Of a DNA stretch of 35,838 bases, positions 16,783 through 25,385 are shown piece by piece (position 1 is the first letter of the stretch; each line of letters opens with the position of its first letter). The DNA is from an uncultured Victivallis sp. Lineage in GTDB: Bacteria; Verrucomicrobiota; Lentisphaeria; Victivallales; Victivallaceae. Under the pieces are notes generated by a model that worked only from the letters and a program-made list of their open reading frames with translations, made no database searches and had not been told where the DNA came from. The stretch is from NCBI GenBank assembly GCA_944389815.1, contig CALXNS010000084.1:1-35838 (forward strand), given 5' to 3'. The position numbers and the translations under genes are program-made.

Positions 16783-17136
16783 ATGTTTGAATTACTGCTT
16801 CGAATCGCATTGCTCCTTCTGGCCGCAGGAGTTGCGATAAGTTTATTTTTCTTTTTCCTGCCGGTGCTGGTGGTGATTGTTGTGGCGGCGATCCTCGCAC
16901 GAATTTTTTTCGGCGCGAACCTCATCCATTATCGCAAAGTAACTTTCGGACGCGGCGGCCGCCGCCGGTACGAACGCCCGAATTCGCAGAGCCGCGGCGA
17001 GAATGCGCGCGGAACCGCGGAGTATCAAGCCTCACAGCAACACTCGGACATCCCCCCGAGTCAGGCCGTCATCGACACTGTCGCGGTTGAAGTCGACGAC
17101 GATGATGAAAAAAACAGAGCGGAGAGTCGAAATTGA
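16783..17136 (+). CDS. Small membrane protein of unknown function
   Basis: 117 residues; not recognised. ATG at 16783 has AAAGGA at 16767-16772. The first 45 residues are two nearly continuous hydrophobic stretches (LLLRIALLLLAAGVAI and LPVLVVIVVAAILARIFFG). They are followed by a basic segment (GRGGRRRYERP), a polar Gln/Ser-rich stretch, and an acidic VDDDDEKN tail, so the tail is probably cytoplasmic and flexible. It starts 19 bases after trmL and is the last gene of that operon. Its stop codon lies inside the terminator hairpin. No function can be inferred from context. Confidence 0.7.
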   Translation: MFELLLRIALLLLAAGVAISLFFFFLPVLVVIVVAAILARIFFGANLIHYRKVTFGRGGRRRYERPNSQSRGENARGTAEYQASQQHSDIPPSQAVIDTVAVEVDDDDEKNRAESRN

Positions 17137-17155
17137 CTCCCCGCCCTGCCGTTTT
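17108..17155. terminator. Bidirectional terminator between convergent operons
   Basis: GCGG-A-GAGTC (17119-17128) pairs with GACTC-C-CCGC (17135-17144) around a GAAATT loop, with one A-C mismatch. Rightward, T5 follows at 17152-17156. Leftward, the minus strand has a T7 run starting about four bases after the stem (17108-17114). It can therefore end both the rsmB-trmL operon and the oxidoreductase operon, whose last stop is at 17188. Confidence 0.75.
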
Positions 17156-17187
17156 TCATCGCATTCAAAGGATCCCGGTGCGCAGTC

Positions 17188-18657
17188 TCAACGCCGACTG
17201 ACCGCGTGCTCCAATCCAAGCTGATATGCTTTCAAATTAAGTTCGGCGACGCGGGGTTTTCCGGCGAAGCAGAGTTTCACCGCCTCTTCGACCACCCGCT
17301 GAAAATCCGCCCGGTCTTCACCTTCGAGGAAAAGTTCATTCATCACTTTTCCGAGCGCGCCGAGCAGAATGGAATTCGCACAGCGCGGCTCGCCCAGCTC
17401 CAGCGCAAGTTCCGCAGCGTTAACGCTGTAACCGCGCTGCCGCTTCCCCAGCGGCGGAGGTTTCACCACCGAACTGTCGAATACGAGAATCCCGGTCGGT
17501 TTGAGTTCCGGCAGATAACGCTCCAGCGAGGGCTGATTCAATGCGACCAGCAAATTGCAATTGGAATCCGCCACCGGCGACGCGATCCGCTCCCGACTGA
17601 ACACCACCGAACACCCCGCGGTTCCACCGCGCATCTCCGGACCGTAAGCGGGCAGATAGGTGACGTTGAAATTCCGCAGCCCGGCCATCGCCGCCAGCAC
17701 CATGCCGAAGGAAAGCACCCCCTGCCCGCCGGCACCGGCGATCTTGAGCCGCCGTTCCTTATCGAAAAAGGCCGACAAATTACGAAAATTCGTCTTACGC
17801 GTGCGCAGAACGTCGTTTCCTCCGATCAACGTCTCCATCACCGCCGCCGAACCATATTCCGGTGCCGGGAGTGCCGCCGCGGACGGCGTACTTGCGGAAA
17901 CATCCTTCAAACAGCCGAGCGGAAAATATCCGGTCATTTTCGTTTCCAGATAATCGATCATTCCCGCCGCGTCAAGCTTCATGTTCACCGGACACCCGGA
18001 CAGGAATTCAACCAGAGAGAATCCCTTTCGCTCCATCGTGTTGCGAATCGCCTTGCGCAATGCCTTCCGCGCCGCGAGAATGCGCGGCCCCGTACTCAAC
18101 GCGACCCGTTCCACATAAACCGGCGCCGGAAGCTCCGCCACCAGTTCCGCCACCTTCAAAGGATACCCGTCGTGGGCGATCGTCCGCCCGGTCGGCGAAG
18201 TCATCGTCCTGCTTCCGGTCAGCGTCGTCGGCGCCATCTGGCCGCCGGTCATTCCGTAAATGGCATTGTTGACGAAGAGAACCGTCATATTCTCGCCGCG
18301 GTTGGCCGCGTGAATCAATTCATTGAAACCGATCGCGCCGAGATCGCCGTCACCCTGATACGAGATGACCACGCTCTCCGGATTCGACCGCGACAATCCG
18401 GTACCGACCGCCGGAGCCCGGCCGTGCGGCACGCTGATGCCGAAACAGTCAAAATAACAATACGCGAATACCGCACAACCGACCGGCGAAATCAGAATCG
18501 TCCGATCTTTGATCCCGAACTCCTCAATCGCTTCGGCGATCAATTTATGAAGCACACCGTGCCCGCAGCCCGGACAGTAATGCATGTTGAAACGCGTCCC
18601 GGCGCCGCGATCGAACTGCGGAAGAAAACCGCCGCTTCTGCCAAGTATCCGTTCCAT
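17188..18657 (-). CDS. 2-oxoacid:ferredoxin oxidoreductase, fused beta-gamma subunits (VOR/KOR type)
   Basis: TPP-dependent subunit of an oxygen-sensitive enzyme that oxidatively decarboxylates a 2-oxoacid to an acyl-CoA and reduces ferredoxin; 489 residues. The true start is probably ATG at 18657 (MERILG), one base after the alpha-subunit stop with AAAGGAG upstream; the in-frame TTG at 18681 would overlap the preceding gene. Residues about 1-270 are the beta subunit: HYCPGCGHGVLHKL and the TPP/Mg site GDGDLGAIGFNELIHAANRG with FVNN. Residues about 305-480 are the gamma subunit: KIAGAGGQGVLSFG and YGPEMRGGTAGCSV. In many organisms these are two genes; here they are one polypeptide. Substrate class (2-oxoglutarate, branched-chain 2-oxoacids) is not decided by sequence. 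Confidence 0.9.
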   Translation of the reverse strand: MERILGRSGGFLPQFDRGAGTRFNMHYCPGCGHGVLHKLIAEAIEEFGIKDRTILISPVGCAVFAYCYFDCFGISVPHGRAPAVGTGLSRSNPESVVISYQGDGDLGAIGFNELIHAANRGENMTVLFVNNAIYGMTGGQMAPTTLTGSRTMTSPTGRTIAHDGYPLKVAELVAELPAPVYVERVALSTGPRILAARKALRKAIRNTMERKGFSLVEFLSGCPVNMKLDAAGMIDYLETKMTGYFPLGCLKDVSASTPSAAALPAPEYGSAAVMETLIGGNDVLRTRKTNFRNLSAFFDKERRLKIAGAGGQGVLSFGMVLAAMAGLRNFNVTYLPAYGPEMRGGTAGCSVVFSRERIASPVADSNCNLLVALNQPSLERYLPELKPTGILVFDSSVVKPPPLGKRQRGYSVNAAELALELGEPRCANSILLGALGKVMNELFLEGEDRADFQRVVEEAVKLCFAGKPRVAELNLKAYQLGLEHAVSRR

Positions 18658-18658
18658 T

Positions 18659-19696
18659 TTATTTCCGGCTCCTTTCGACAATTTCTCTTACCGTGGGCAG
18701 ATTGCCGCCCATGCGGTTGAGCAGTTCGACCGGCACGCGGCATTCGACGGCCAGCCGGACGTCATCGATCAACTGCCCCGCGCTCATTTCAACAACGATG
18801 ATCTTCCGAACCCGCTCCGCAGCCTCCCGGCACGCCGCGACGGGGAACGGAAAGAGCGTCGTCGGACGGAACAATCCGGCCCGGACGCCGGTTTCACGCA
18901 ATTCATCGACCGCCTTCCGCGCCAGCCGCGCGCAGATGCCGTAGGCGACCAGAAGCACGTCGGCGTCTTCTGCCAGATAACTTTCACTGCCGCATTCGGC
19001 CCGCCGGATGCGTTCGTATTTCGCCTGAAGACGCCGATTGTGTTCTTCCAGCACCTCAGGGCTCATGTAAATGGAGGTAAAATAGTTGCTTCTCGGATTT
19101 CCCGGCGCCAGCGCCTTCGGCGGCGTCGGGCGCGTTTCGATGTTCGGCGGCAACGTGATGCACTCCTTCATCTGGCCGATGATCCCGTCGGCCAGAACAT
19201 AAACCGGTGTGGCGTAACGTTCGGCAAGATCAAACGCACGATAGGTCATGTCGCACATCTCCTGCACCGAATCAGGCGCGAGGACGATGACGTTGTAACT
19301 ACCGTGTCCGCCACCTTTTACCACCTGATTGTAATCGGCCTGTTCGGGGGCGATGTTCCCGAGGCCGGGACCGCCGCGCATGATGTCGAGAATGACGCAC
19401 GGCAGTTCGCTTCCGGCAAGATACGAGACGCTCTCCTGCATCAGACTGATGCCGAGTCCCGACGATCCGGTCATCGCACGTTTGCCGGCGGCGGCGGCGC
19501 CCATGACCATGTTGATGGCGCCGATCTCGCTCTCCGCCTGCAGAAACGTCCGGTTCAGCTGCGGAAACTTCGCCGCCGCACAATGAATGATCTCACTTGC
19601 CGGCGTGATCGGATACCCGAAAAACGCATCGCAATGCGCCAATATCGCGCCGTAAACGGCGGCTTCGTTGCCGCCGAGCAGAATTCGTTCGCTCAT
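18659..19696 (-). CDS. 2-oxoacid:ferredoxin oxidoreductase, alpha subunit (VorB/KorA-like)
   Basis: Pyrimidine-binding subunit of the same complex, 345 residues. Family motifs are [69 protein letters not shown] and [17 protein letters not shown]. This pattern resembles the 3-methyl-2-oxobutanoate (VorB) group most, which would point to branched-chain amino-acid fermentation or synthesis, but KorA of 2-oxoglutarate enzymes is close. The start overlaps the ferredoxin stop (ATGA), with GAGGA about nine bases before ATG. It is the third cistron of the TetR-led operon. Confidence 0.9.
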   Translation of the reverse strand: MSERILLGGNEAAVYGAILAHCDAFFGYPITPASEIIHCAAAKFPQLNRTFLQAESEIGAINMVMGAAAAGKRAMTGSSGLGISLMQESVSYLAGSELPCVILDIMRGGPGLGNIAPEQADYNQVVKGGGHGSYNVIVLAPDSVQEMCDMTYRAFDLAERYATPVYVLADGIIGQMKECITLPPNIETRPTPPKALAPGNPRSNYFTSIYMSPEVLEEHNRRLQAKYERIRRAECGSESYLAEDADVLLVAYGICARLARKAVDELRETGVRAGLFRPTTLFPFPVAACREAAERVRKIIVVEMSAGQLIDDVRLAVECRVPVELLNRMGGNLPTVREIVERSRK

Positions 19697-19938
19697 GATA
19701 CTTTTTCCTCATCAACCTTTTCGATCAGCGTGATCGCCCCGGGTTCCGGGCAGCTGTAATAACAGAACCGGCAGCCGATGCACGATTCCGGGTTGACCAC
19801 TTCCGCAGTCACGTTGCCGCGACCGTTGAGCGTCCGGCCGAGCGCGAAAACCTGACGCGGGCAGTTGACGACGCAACGACCGCATCCCTTGCACTCTTCC
19901 GGCGCAATGATAATTTGCATGGCTCGACTCATTATCAC
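19693..19938 (-). CDS. 2x[4Fe-4S] ferredoxin-like delta subunit of the 2-oxoacid oxidoreductase
   Basis: Electron-transfer subunit of the complex, about 81 residues. Two cluster motifs are complete: [12 protein letters not shown] and [12 protein letters not shown], each CxxCxxCxxxCP. The start is ambiguous. GTG at 19938 overlaps the TetR stop as GTGA and has GAAGGA six bases upstream; ATG at 19932 or 19920 would give slightly shorter proteins with the same domains. Its stop overlaps the alpha-subunit start. Position in the operon and size match the delta (PorD/KorD/VorC) subunit. Confidence 0.9.
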   Translation of the reverse strand: MIMSRAMQIIIAPEECKGCGRCVVNCPRQVFALGRTLNGRGNVTAEVVNPESCIGCRFCYYSCPEPGAITLIEKVDEEKVS

Positions 19939-20597
19939 AAATTTTCCTTCATTTCATCATCCTGTTTTTTCCTGTTCGAACGTTCCACGATCTCCCGCAG
20001 TCCGGCCAATGCGAAATGCCAGACATGCCGGGCGCGGATTTCCGGATCATAAGCATATTGCGGATTCTTTTCCAGCGTCTGAATTTGTTCCACCGGAACG
20101 ATGCACATTGAAAAAATCGACAGCACCGCCAGACGCTTCTCCTCAACGGCAACGGCATCCCCCAGCAATTCATCGACGATCGGACGCAGCACACCGCGCA
20201 GCGACGCCAGAGAATCCTCGTAGAGCTGTTCGAGCAATCCAGTCGGAGACGCGATCTCTCCATACATGATACCGTTCAACGCACTCTCGTTGTCGCTCCT
20301 CCGCAGAATATCCGCTTCGATCACCCCGAACAACCGCTCCGCCGCCGGCGCCTCCGGCGCAACACCCCCGGTCGGAGGATATTTTTCCACCGCACGCCGG
20401 TAGGCGAACTCCCACGCCTCCTGATAGAGCGTCGCCTTGTCGCCGAAATAATAACTGATCAACGCCGAATTCACTCCGCCGCACGCTTCGGCGATGTCGG
20501 CGTTGGTCGTATTGCGAAACCCCTTCCGGGCAAACTGCGATGCGGCACTCTCCAATATCGCATCGCGTGTTTCTGCACCATCTTTACGGCGCGGCAT
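19935..20597 (-). CDS. TetR/AcrR-family regulator, CerR-like
   Basis: 220 residues. The N-terminal TetR helix-turn-helix is clear: RDAILESAASQFARKGFRNT, then NADIAEACGGVNSALISYYF and GDKATLYQEAW. The C-terminal ligand domain, with YGEIASPTGLLEQLY, resembles the CerR/YbiH group. ATG at 20597 has a GGGGGGA ribosome-binding site seven bases upstream. It is the first cistron of the oxidoreductase operon and its stop overlaps the ferredoxin start, so the regulator is made with the enzyme it probably controls. Its promoter region carries a repeated ATTGGAT/TCCAAT element overlapping the -10, a likely autoregulatory operator. The ligand is unknown; a 2-oxoacid or acyl-CoA would make sense. Confidence 0.87.
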   Translation of the reverse strand: MPRRKDGAETRDAILESAASQFARKGFRNTTNADIAEACGGVNSALISYYFGDKATLYQEAWEFAYRRAVEKYPPTGGVAPEAPAAERLFGVIEADILRRSDNESALNGIMYGEIASPTGLLEQLYEDSLASLRGVLRPIVDELLGDAVAVEEKRLAVLSIFSMCIVPVEQIQTLEKNPQYAYDPEIRARHVWHFALAGLREIVERSNRKKQDDEMKENL

Positions 20598-20615
20598 CGA
20601 CGAATCCCCCCGTTT

Positions 20616-20644
20616 TTAATCCAATAGTTTAATTATCCAATTAA
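20616..20644 (-). promoter_or_regulatory. Operator candidate of the TetR-led operon
   Basis: On the plus strand the TCCAAT box occurs twice in the same direction, in TTAATCCAAT (20616-20625) and TTATCCAATTAA (20633-20644). The second copy sits in a short palindrome TTAATT-GGAT-AATTAA on the minus strand. The block covers the predicted transcription start and overlaps the -10 box, so a bound repressor would block initiation. Confidence 0.5.
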
Positions 20645-20671
20645 TATAACATTCCGTTTCCCCGAATGCAA
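20643..20671 (-). promoter_or_regulatory. Promoter of the TetR-oxidoreductase operon
   Basis: Minus strand: TTGCAT (20671-20666), a 17-base spacer, then TATATT (20648-20643). The -10 lies 45 bases before the TetR ATG. Hexamers are identical to those proposed for leuCD. Confidence 0.65.
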
Positions 20672-20797
20672 CCCCGATATGAGTATTTTTCCGGAAGCGA
20701 CACGAATCGCGCCCCGCCTGCCTTGCCACGGCAGCGAGCGTTCCGGCGGAGACCGATTGAGTCACCTTCTCCGCGGGAAAATCAACGAAGGAAAAAA

Positions 20798-22111
20798 TTA
20801 CGGTTCCCGCGCCGCTTCGTCAAACGCCTTGATCAATGGATATAGAAGATATTCAATCACTCGCCGTCGTCCCGTTTTGATTTCACATTGCGTCTCCATC
20901 CCCGGAATCAACCGGAAATTTTCCGGCGTCCCGGAGAGAGTGCCGTCAACACTCACCCGCGCCCGATAATAAGCCACATCCATCCCTCCGACCTCTTTCT
21001 GCAAGGTGTTTTCCGAGATGTTGCGCACCACGCCGTGCAGCGTGCCGTACCTCTGGAACGGATAGGCGGTCAATTTAATCCGGGCTTCCGCGCCGGGCGC
21101 AATTTTTCCGATGTCCTGCGGCCGGATTTCCGCCTCCAGTTCGATGTTTCCATCCAGCGGAATCAACGTAATGAGCGCTTCCGCTTCCTGAACCGCCGAT
21201 CCGGGCGAAAATGCCGCGATTTCATGTACGACCGCATCGCATGGAGACCGGAGTGAAACATACTCTATGAGCTGCCGTACCTTTTCATACTCCTTGGTCG
21301 TCGCCGTAAGATTCCGATCGACGGTTACCATCTCCTCGGAAATCTGATTGCGCCACTCCTGAATGAAGGCATTCCGATCGGCACAGGTCGTACCACGTTG
21401 ATGTTGAAGTTCGAGCAGTTCGTTTTCCAACTGATCGACCGCCGCCTCCATCTCCATGCGCGTGAGCGACATTTGAATCAACTCCTTCAGCGAAGCGGCA
21501 CTTTTTTCATAGAGCTCGGAAAACATCTGTTCAAGGCGAAGCACCGCCGTCAAGCGTTCACGCTGCTTGATCAGCGTATCCGAACGGCTCTTGGCTGATG
21601 CGTCAATCTGGGAAAGCGTCTCGGAAAAATAGTTCATCCGTTCCCGATAATACTCCTCGCGCTGATCGTGAATCGCCTTCTGCCAGCGTTCGAATTGGTT
21701 CTCCCCGCCACGATACGGTTCACGACGGAATTCCGCTTCAAGACGACGACGCTGCGCGGTCAGCGCCTCCATTTCGTTCTTCAGCCGCTCCGCCTCCGCC
21801 GTGTTGAACGCCGGATCGAATGTAATCAGAACTTGATCTTTTTCCACCACATCTCCAATTCGGACTTCGATCTTCTGGATAACCGAACGCTCCAATGGCT
21901 TCATGACAATCGTCGGACGATCCGTGACCAGTTTACCGCCCCCCTGCACCACCACGTCAACCTGCGCCAGACACGCCCAGACAATCGCAGTGACCAACAC
22001 CAGAAACGGCAACCATACACAGCACCGGATGCATACAGGAAGACGTTCATTCCGTATGGACAAGGCATCGGGCTGACATTCGATTACCTCTTTTGGAAGT
22101 TGTTTTTTCAT
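20798..22111 (-). CDS. HlyD-family type I secretion membrane-fusion protein
   Basis: Periplasmic adaptor that joins the inner-membrane ABC exporter to an outer-membrane TolC-like channel; 437 residues. ATG at 22111 is chosen because GAGGAGGA lies six bases upstream; a TTG six bases earlier is in frame. It has a short cytoplasmic N-terminus and one membrane helix (about residues 30-50, VWLPFLVLVTAIVWACLAQV). The biotinyl-lipoyl half-motif IQKIEVRIGDVVEKDQVL is followed by a long alpha-helical coiled-coil region (about 105-300). The second lipoyl half (LRSPCDAVVHEIAAFSPG) and the beta-barrel region (IELEAEIRPQDIGKIAPG) come next. It follows the ABC ATPase after 12 bases and is the last gene of the long leftward cluster. 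No TolC-like gene is in the window. Confidence 0.92.
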   Translation of the reverse strand: MKKQLPKEVIECQPDALSIRNERLPVCIRCCVWLPFLVLVTAIVWACLAQVDVVVQGGGKLVTDRPTIVMKPLERSVIQKIEVRIGDVVEKDQVLITFDPAFNTAEAERLKNEMEALTAQRRRLEAEFRREPYRGGENQFERWQKAIHDQREEYYRERMNYFSETLSQIDASAKSRSDTLIKQRERLTAVLRLEQMFSELYEKSAASLKELIQMSLTRMEMEAAVDQLENELLELQHQRGTTCADRNAFIQEWRNQISEEMVTVDRNLTATTKEYEKVRQLIEYVSLRSPCDAVVHEIAAFSPGSAVQEAEALITLIPLDGNIELEAEIRPQDIGKIAPGAEARIKLTAYPFQRYGTLHGVVRNISENTLQKEVGGMDVAYYRARVSVDGTLSGTPENFRLIPGMETQCEIKTGRRRVIEYLLYPLIKAFDEAAREP

Positions 22112-22123
22112 CGTCAATCCTCC

Positions 22124-24700
22124 TCACGCCTCAAGCTTCATTTGCTGGTTCCAGAATTCACGATATATCCCGGGGTGCTCCAGGAGCTCCCGATGTGTCC
22201 CTGCCGCGGTCTGCTCTCCATGGTCTATCACAACAATCCGGTCAGCGTGCCCGACGATACTCAGACGGTGTGAGACAATCAGTACGGTACGCCCCCGGGC
22301 AATCGCTTTGAGATTGCGGCGAATCACTTCCTCGCTTTCCGGATCCAACGCGCTGGTCGCTTCATCGAAAATCAGAATCGGCGGATTGGTCAACAATGCG
22401 CGGGCAATCGCCAGACGCTGTTTCTGACCGCCGGAAAGGTTGGAGGCGTTCTCCTCCAGCAGCGTGTCATAACCACGCGGCAGCTTTTGAATGAATTCAT
22501 CTGCTCCGGCAAGCTTGGCGGCGTAAATAATTTCTTCCAGAGACGCATTCTGTTTCGGCAGGGAGATGTTCTCACGGACGGTTCCGCCGAAGAAGTAATT
22601 CTCCTGCAGCACAACGCCGATATTCCGCCGCAAATGCGTCTTGTCGATCTCACGAATGTCGATGCCGTCAATCCGGATGATCCCCCGGGAAACCGGATAC
22701 AAACTCTGCAGCAGCTTGGTCAGCGTCGTCTTCCCCGAACCGGAACGTCCGACAAACCCCACCGTCATGCCCGGCTTGATTTCCAGAGAAAAATCCCGGA
22801 TGACCAGCGGCAGATCCGGCTGGTAACGGAAGGAGACATGCTCGAATTCAATTCCGCCTTTCAATGGATTCCGGACACCGCCGCCGACCGGTTCCGCCGA
22901 AGTATTCATCACAACCCCCAGCATGCGCACCGAAAGCGCGATCTGCTGATATTCATGGATCAAACCGACCAGTTTCACCAGCGGCCCGGTCACCCGGTTC
23001 GCCAGCATCTGAAAGGCAATCAACGCTCCAATCGACATCACGTGTCCATCAACCAGATACGTGCCGACCCAGATTGTGCACACGGTCATCATCAGTTCCA
23101 GCATCTGACTGATGCTCTGGGCGGTCATTGAAATTTTTCCAACCCGGAAATAGGAACGGATCGCATATGCGCTGGAGTCGTCCCACAACTTCCGCTCCAC
23201 CGGCTCCAAAGCCAGAGCCTTGACCGTCCGGATTCCGTGAATCGATTCCACCAGCATGCTCTGACGTTTTCCCTCCGCCTGATACAATTCATCGAGCCGA
23301 CGCTGAAAGGGCTTGATCAGACAGGCGACCACCAATGCCATCAAGGCGGCAAAGCCGAGTACGATCAGCGTGAGCGTGACACTGTAAAACAACAGAAACG
23401 GTATGAAAATGAACAAGGAACAAAGATCCAATATCGTGAAGAACAAACTGCCCGACAAAAAACCGCGGATCTTTTCGGTCTGCTGCATGTGCTTGAGCAA
23501 CACGCCGGACGGAACCCGTTCGAAAAAATCCACCGGCAATCTCATCAAATGGGCGAAGGTTCTGCTCGCGGTGGCGATATCGATCTTATTCGTCGCAAAA
23601 AGCAGAAGGTAGCCGCGCACGTAACTGACCACCGCATTGAACAATATCGCCAGCAGAATGCCCACGCCCACCACATTGAGCGTATTCCTGGCCTGATTGA
23701 CCAGAACCTTGTCCACCACGATCTGAAAGAACAGCGGCACCACCAGGGAAAATACCGTCAGCATTGCAACCATCAGCGCAATTTCTCCGAAAACCGCCCG
23801 GTTCTTCAGAAATTCCGGAATGAACCAGCGCAGACAGAATGGTTGCGTCTCGTCTGAAAGTTTGTAGATCTTCTTAAGCAGAATGAATCGTCCGGAATAC
23901 TCCGCCTCAAACATTTCGCGTGACAGAAAGAGAAAACGTTCCGGCGTATTGTAGCGTTCGGACTCAGGATCGAGCAGCACCGCTTCAAAGTCTTCCTCGC
24001 CATTCCGACGCATTCCGCATAATACGCTGAATTTCCCGTTCTTCTTGACGGCAACGCAGGGAAATATCGAATCGCTTTCCGCGAGAACTTCCCAGCTGAG
24101 CTTCGCCCGCCGGCTCCGGAATTGATAGTCGGAAGCGATCTGAAAAAACAACGCTTCACTTATCTCGTCCTCTCCCACGGCATACTCATGCAGAATCTCC
24201 CGGATATCCGCCTGTACATTGTGATGCTGAGCGATGGTCGCAAAACAGGTCAGGCGGGTTTGGCTCGAGAGGTCGATATCCCGTAGATTCTGAAACCGGA
24301 TCCCCTCATTTCCAAAACGTTCCTTCACCTGGGCAGCGGGAACTTCCAGAATCCGGTTCCCTCCCGTTTCCGGATCGATGATCGCCACGCGATCCCCTGC
24401 TCGCAACTGAGCACTCTCCAGTACCAGAATCCACTGTCCCGACTTCAAACACATCAGCAGCGGTCCGGAACAACTTTCCATCAGCTCCGGCGAGACGATC
24501 TTTTCCGGCCGAAGTTCCTGGGCTTCGGCCAGTTTTACCAATGTCTCCAGGGGGGAGATTTGATATTCCTGCTGAATCTGCCGGGTCACCAATGCCGCGA
24601 AATTCACCGTCCGCCGGTAATGGGCGAACAGTGAGTGCATACACTGTAATCCGCTAAGGCTGATTCGATTCGAAATGTCATTTTCCATTTTTTCATCCAT
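22124..24700 (-). CDS. Type I secretion ABC ATPase/permease with two C39-like domains
   Basis: Inner-membrane exporter of an unfolded protein substrate; 858 residues, against about 710 for HlyB. The extra length is N-terminal: residues about 15-135 look like one C39 peptidase-like domain, and residues about 150-275 (LTCFATIAQHHNV) are a second one aligning with that of HlyB. The position of the catalytic His in active C39 peptidases is not His here (KKNGKFSVL), so a chaperone-like substrate-docking role, not cleavage, is expected. The six-helix transmembrane domain follows (about 300-590). The NBD is intact: Walker A GRSGSGKTT, Q-loop VLQENYFF, signature NLSGGQKQRLAIARAL, Walker B ILIFDEATSALD, H-loop SHR. 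It lies 94 bases after the sugar transferase and 12 bases before hlyD. Confidence 0.92.
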   Translation of the reverse strand: MDEKMENDISNRISLSGLQCMHSLFAHYRRTVNFAALVTRQIQQEYQISPLETLVKLAEAQELRPEKIVSPELMESCSGPLLMCLKSGQWILVLESAQLRAGDRVAIIDPETGGNRILEVPAAQVKERFGNEGIRFQNLRDIDLSSQTRLTCFATIAQHHNVQADIREILHEYAVGEDEISEALFFQIASDYQFRSRRAKLSWEVLAESDSIFPCVAVKKNGKFSVLCGMRRNGEEDFEAVLLDPESERYNTPERFLFLSREMFEAEYSGRFILLKKIYKLSDETQPFCLRWFIPEFLKNRAVFGEIALMVAMLTVFSLVVPLFFQIVVDKVLVNQARNTLNVVGVGILLAILFNAVVSYVRGYLLLFATNKIDIATASRTFAHLMRLPVDFFERVPSGVLLKHMQQTEKIRGFLSGSLFFTILDLCSLFIFIPFLLFYSVTLTLIVLGFAALMALVVACLIKPFQRRLDELYQAEGKRQSMLVESIHGIRTVKALALEPVERKLWDDSSAYAIRSYFRVGKISMTAQSISQMLELMMTVCTIWVGTYLVDGHVMSIGALIAFQMLANRVTGPLVKLVGLIHEYQQIALSVRMLGVVMNTSAEPVGGGVRNPLKGGIEFEHVSFRYQPDLPLVIRDFSLEIKPGMTVGFVGRSGSGKTTLTKLLQSLYPVSRGIIRIDGIDIREIDKTHLRRNIGVVLQENYFFGGTVRENISLPKQNASLEEIIYAAKLAGADEFIQKLPRGYDTLLEENASNLSGGQKQRLAIARALLTNPPILIFDEATSALDPESEEVIRRNLKAIARGRTVLIVSHRLSIVGHADRIVVIDHGEQTAAGTHRELLEHPGIYREFWNQQMKLEA

Positions 24701-24794
24701 AATGTCCGCTCTATTACTATTGTTTCATTCCCACTGATTTCTTCATTTCCCCCGCCCGCGCGCCGTTCCGTCACAACAGCGAGACGATCGCGCC

Positions 24795-25385
24795 TCAAAA
24801 AGCGCCACGTCCTCCGCATACCGCGTCGATCGTCCGGAACAAGATCCGCAAATCAAGACATAACGATCGATGATTCAAATAATAACGATCGATCGCCACT
24901 CTCCGTCGATACGTAGTAAGATTCCGTCCGGAAACCTGCCAGAGTCCGGTAAGCCCCGGCTTGATCTCATGAATCGCCACGTGGTATTTCTCGTAAATCG
25001 TCTTTTCTCCTGCGATGATCGGCCGCGGTCCGACCAGCGCCATTTCCCCCCGCGCGACATTCCACAACTGCGGCAATTCATCCAGGCTGAAGCGACGAAG
25101 AATCCGACCACAACCGGTGATGCGGGGATCATTTTTCTCCTTTCCGCACGCATCCGGCCGCGGAAATGACCGGCCGGATGAATCAATCCCGGAAACCATG
25201 GTACGAAACTTGAATATCACGAACTCCTTTTCCCTCCGCCCCAGACGCCGTTCCTGGTAAAACACCGGCGCTCCGGCTGTACAATACAATATCATTGCAA
25301 TCAAAAGCATCAACGGCAGCGCAACCGTCAGAATTACGATTGCGATTCCCCGCTCCAGAAGCTCGCGAAACATTTCATTCTTCAT
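24795..25385 (-). CDS. Polyprenyl-phosphate sugar-1-phosphate transferase (bacterial sugar transferase)
   Basis: Initiating enzyme that transfers a sugar-1-phosphate from a nucleotide sugar to undecaprenyl phosphate on the inner leaflet; about 196 residues, the short single-helix form. Either ATG 25385 or ATG 25373 is a sensible start; the second comes one base after the upstream stop. Features are one N-terminal membrane helix (IAIVILTVALPLMLLIAMIL), VFYQERRLGRREKEFVIFKF, RTM, the catalytic-loop segment RRFSLDELPQLWNVARGEMA, LVGPRP, and IKPGLTGLWQVSGRN. WbaP, PglC and WcaJ catalytic cores share these. The specific sugar is not readable. It presumably builds the first residue on the lipid carrier for the glycan exported by Wzm/Wzt. 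Confidence 0.93.
   Translation of the reverse strand: MKNEMFRELLERGIAIVILTVALPLMLLIAMILYCTAGAPVFYQERRLGRREKEFVIFKFRTMVSGIDSSGRSFPRPDACGKEKNDPRITGCGRILRRFSLDELPQLWNVARGEMALVGPRPIIAGEKTIYEKYHVAIHEIKPGLTGLWQVSGRNLTTYRRRVAIDRYYLNHRSLCLDLRILFRTIDAVCGGRGAF

Noticed and set aside
17206..18720. Long open frame (504 codons) on the plus strand
   Set aside because: Antisense to the oxidoreductase beta-gamma gene and of the same Arg/His-rich character; no ribosome-binding site or recognisable motif.
20746..20774. GCGGAGA / TCTCCGC hairpin after the hlyD-like gene
   Set aside because: Stem of 7 bp with a 15-base loop and no U-run; the T6 stretch just after the hlyD stop lies before, not after, the stem.
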